The notes under the pieces are model-generated. The model did not search any database. It saw nothing but the letters and a program-made list of their open reading frames with translations, and was not told the origin of the DNA. Source: Armadillidium nasatum (Eukaryota > Arthropoda > Malacostraca > Isopoda > Armadillidiidae). Taken from it: a stretch of DNA of 42,500 bases. The stretch covers positions 1-42,500 of the forward strand of contig SEYY01022267.1 in assembly GCA_009176605.1 (NCBI GenBank), written 5' to 3'. Positions 42,371 through 42,500 of this stretch are shown here, piece after piece. Numbering within the stretch: the stretch's first letter is position 1; each line of letters opens with the position of its first letter. The position numbers were made by a program, and so were the translations under genes.

Positions 42371-42500
42371 ATTTTAACTCTACTCATGTATTCATAACCT
42401 CTTCTTCAAACTCCAGAAATTCATGATACTAGAATTATGGAATATGGAATTTGGAGTAGTTCCACATATTCAGCTCTATTTGAAAATGTAGAAACTACGG

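Overview
The window reads as eukaryotic nuclear DNA from an arthropod, most likely a decapod crustacean. It has split genes with GT/AG introns, a host gene of metazoan type (HPS1), many decayed non-LTR and Tc1-like transposons, and about two dozen (AT)n arrays of 90-380 bp. The decapod call is an inference from the style of the retroelement proteins and the AT microsatellites; nothing here fixes the species.

Layout. 0-9.2 kb is a repeat landscape: two related MITE-like elements (1-399 and 4527-5002), an element with long inverted arms (508-1560) holding a helix-turn-helix fragment, non-LTR reverse transcriptase remnants on both strands, and AT arrays. 9317-12493 is a DNA transposon with 13-bp terminal inverted repeats, inserted inside an (AT)n array and coding for a DDE-like transposase broken by one frameshift. 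12994-16422 holds the 3' exons of HPS1 (+ strand), a BLOC-3 subunit. 16.4-22.8 kb is AT-rich DNA with no gene I can support. 22.9-29.2 kb is a graveyard of non-LTR and Tc1-like copies plus a 1.84-kb element whose ends carry GGGGCC hexamer arrays. 29548-41029 is a host-like gene on the - strand: three exons joined in consistent phase, coding for a His/Asn/Pro/Ser-rich protein I do not recognise. Its 3.5-kb last exon has six reading-frame changes, all in the same direction. Its two introns carry opposite-strand non-LTR copies and the longest AT arrays. The window ends in a decayed non-LTR endonuclease region.

Themes. (1) Elements with inverted ends sit inside (TA)n tracts, and the non-LTR copies run straight into (AT)n at their 3' ends, so AT arrays and transposons appear to grow together. 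(2) In two genes the 3' splice site lies a few bases after an (AT)n array. (3) The most unusual locus is the repeat-containing, multiply frameshifted - strand gene. No operon, CRISPR, tRNA or rRNA was seen.
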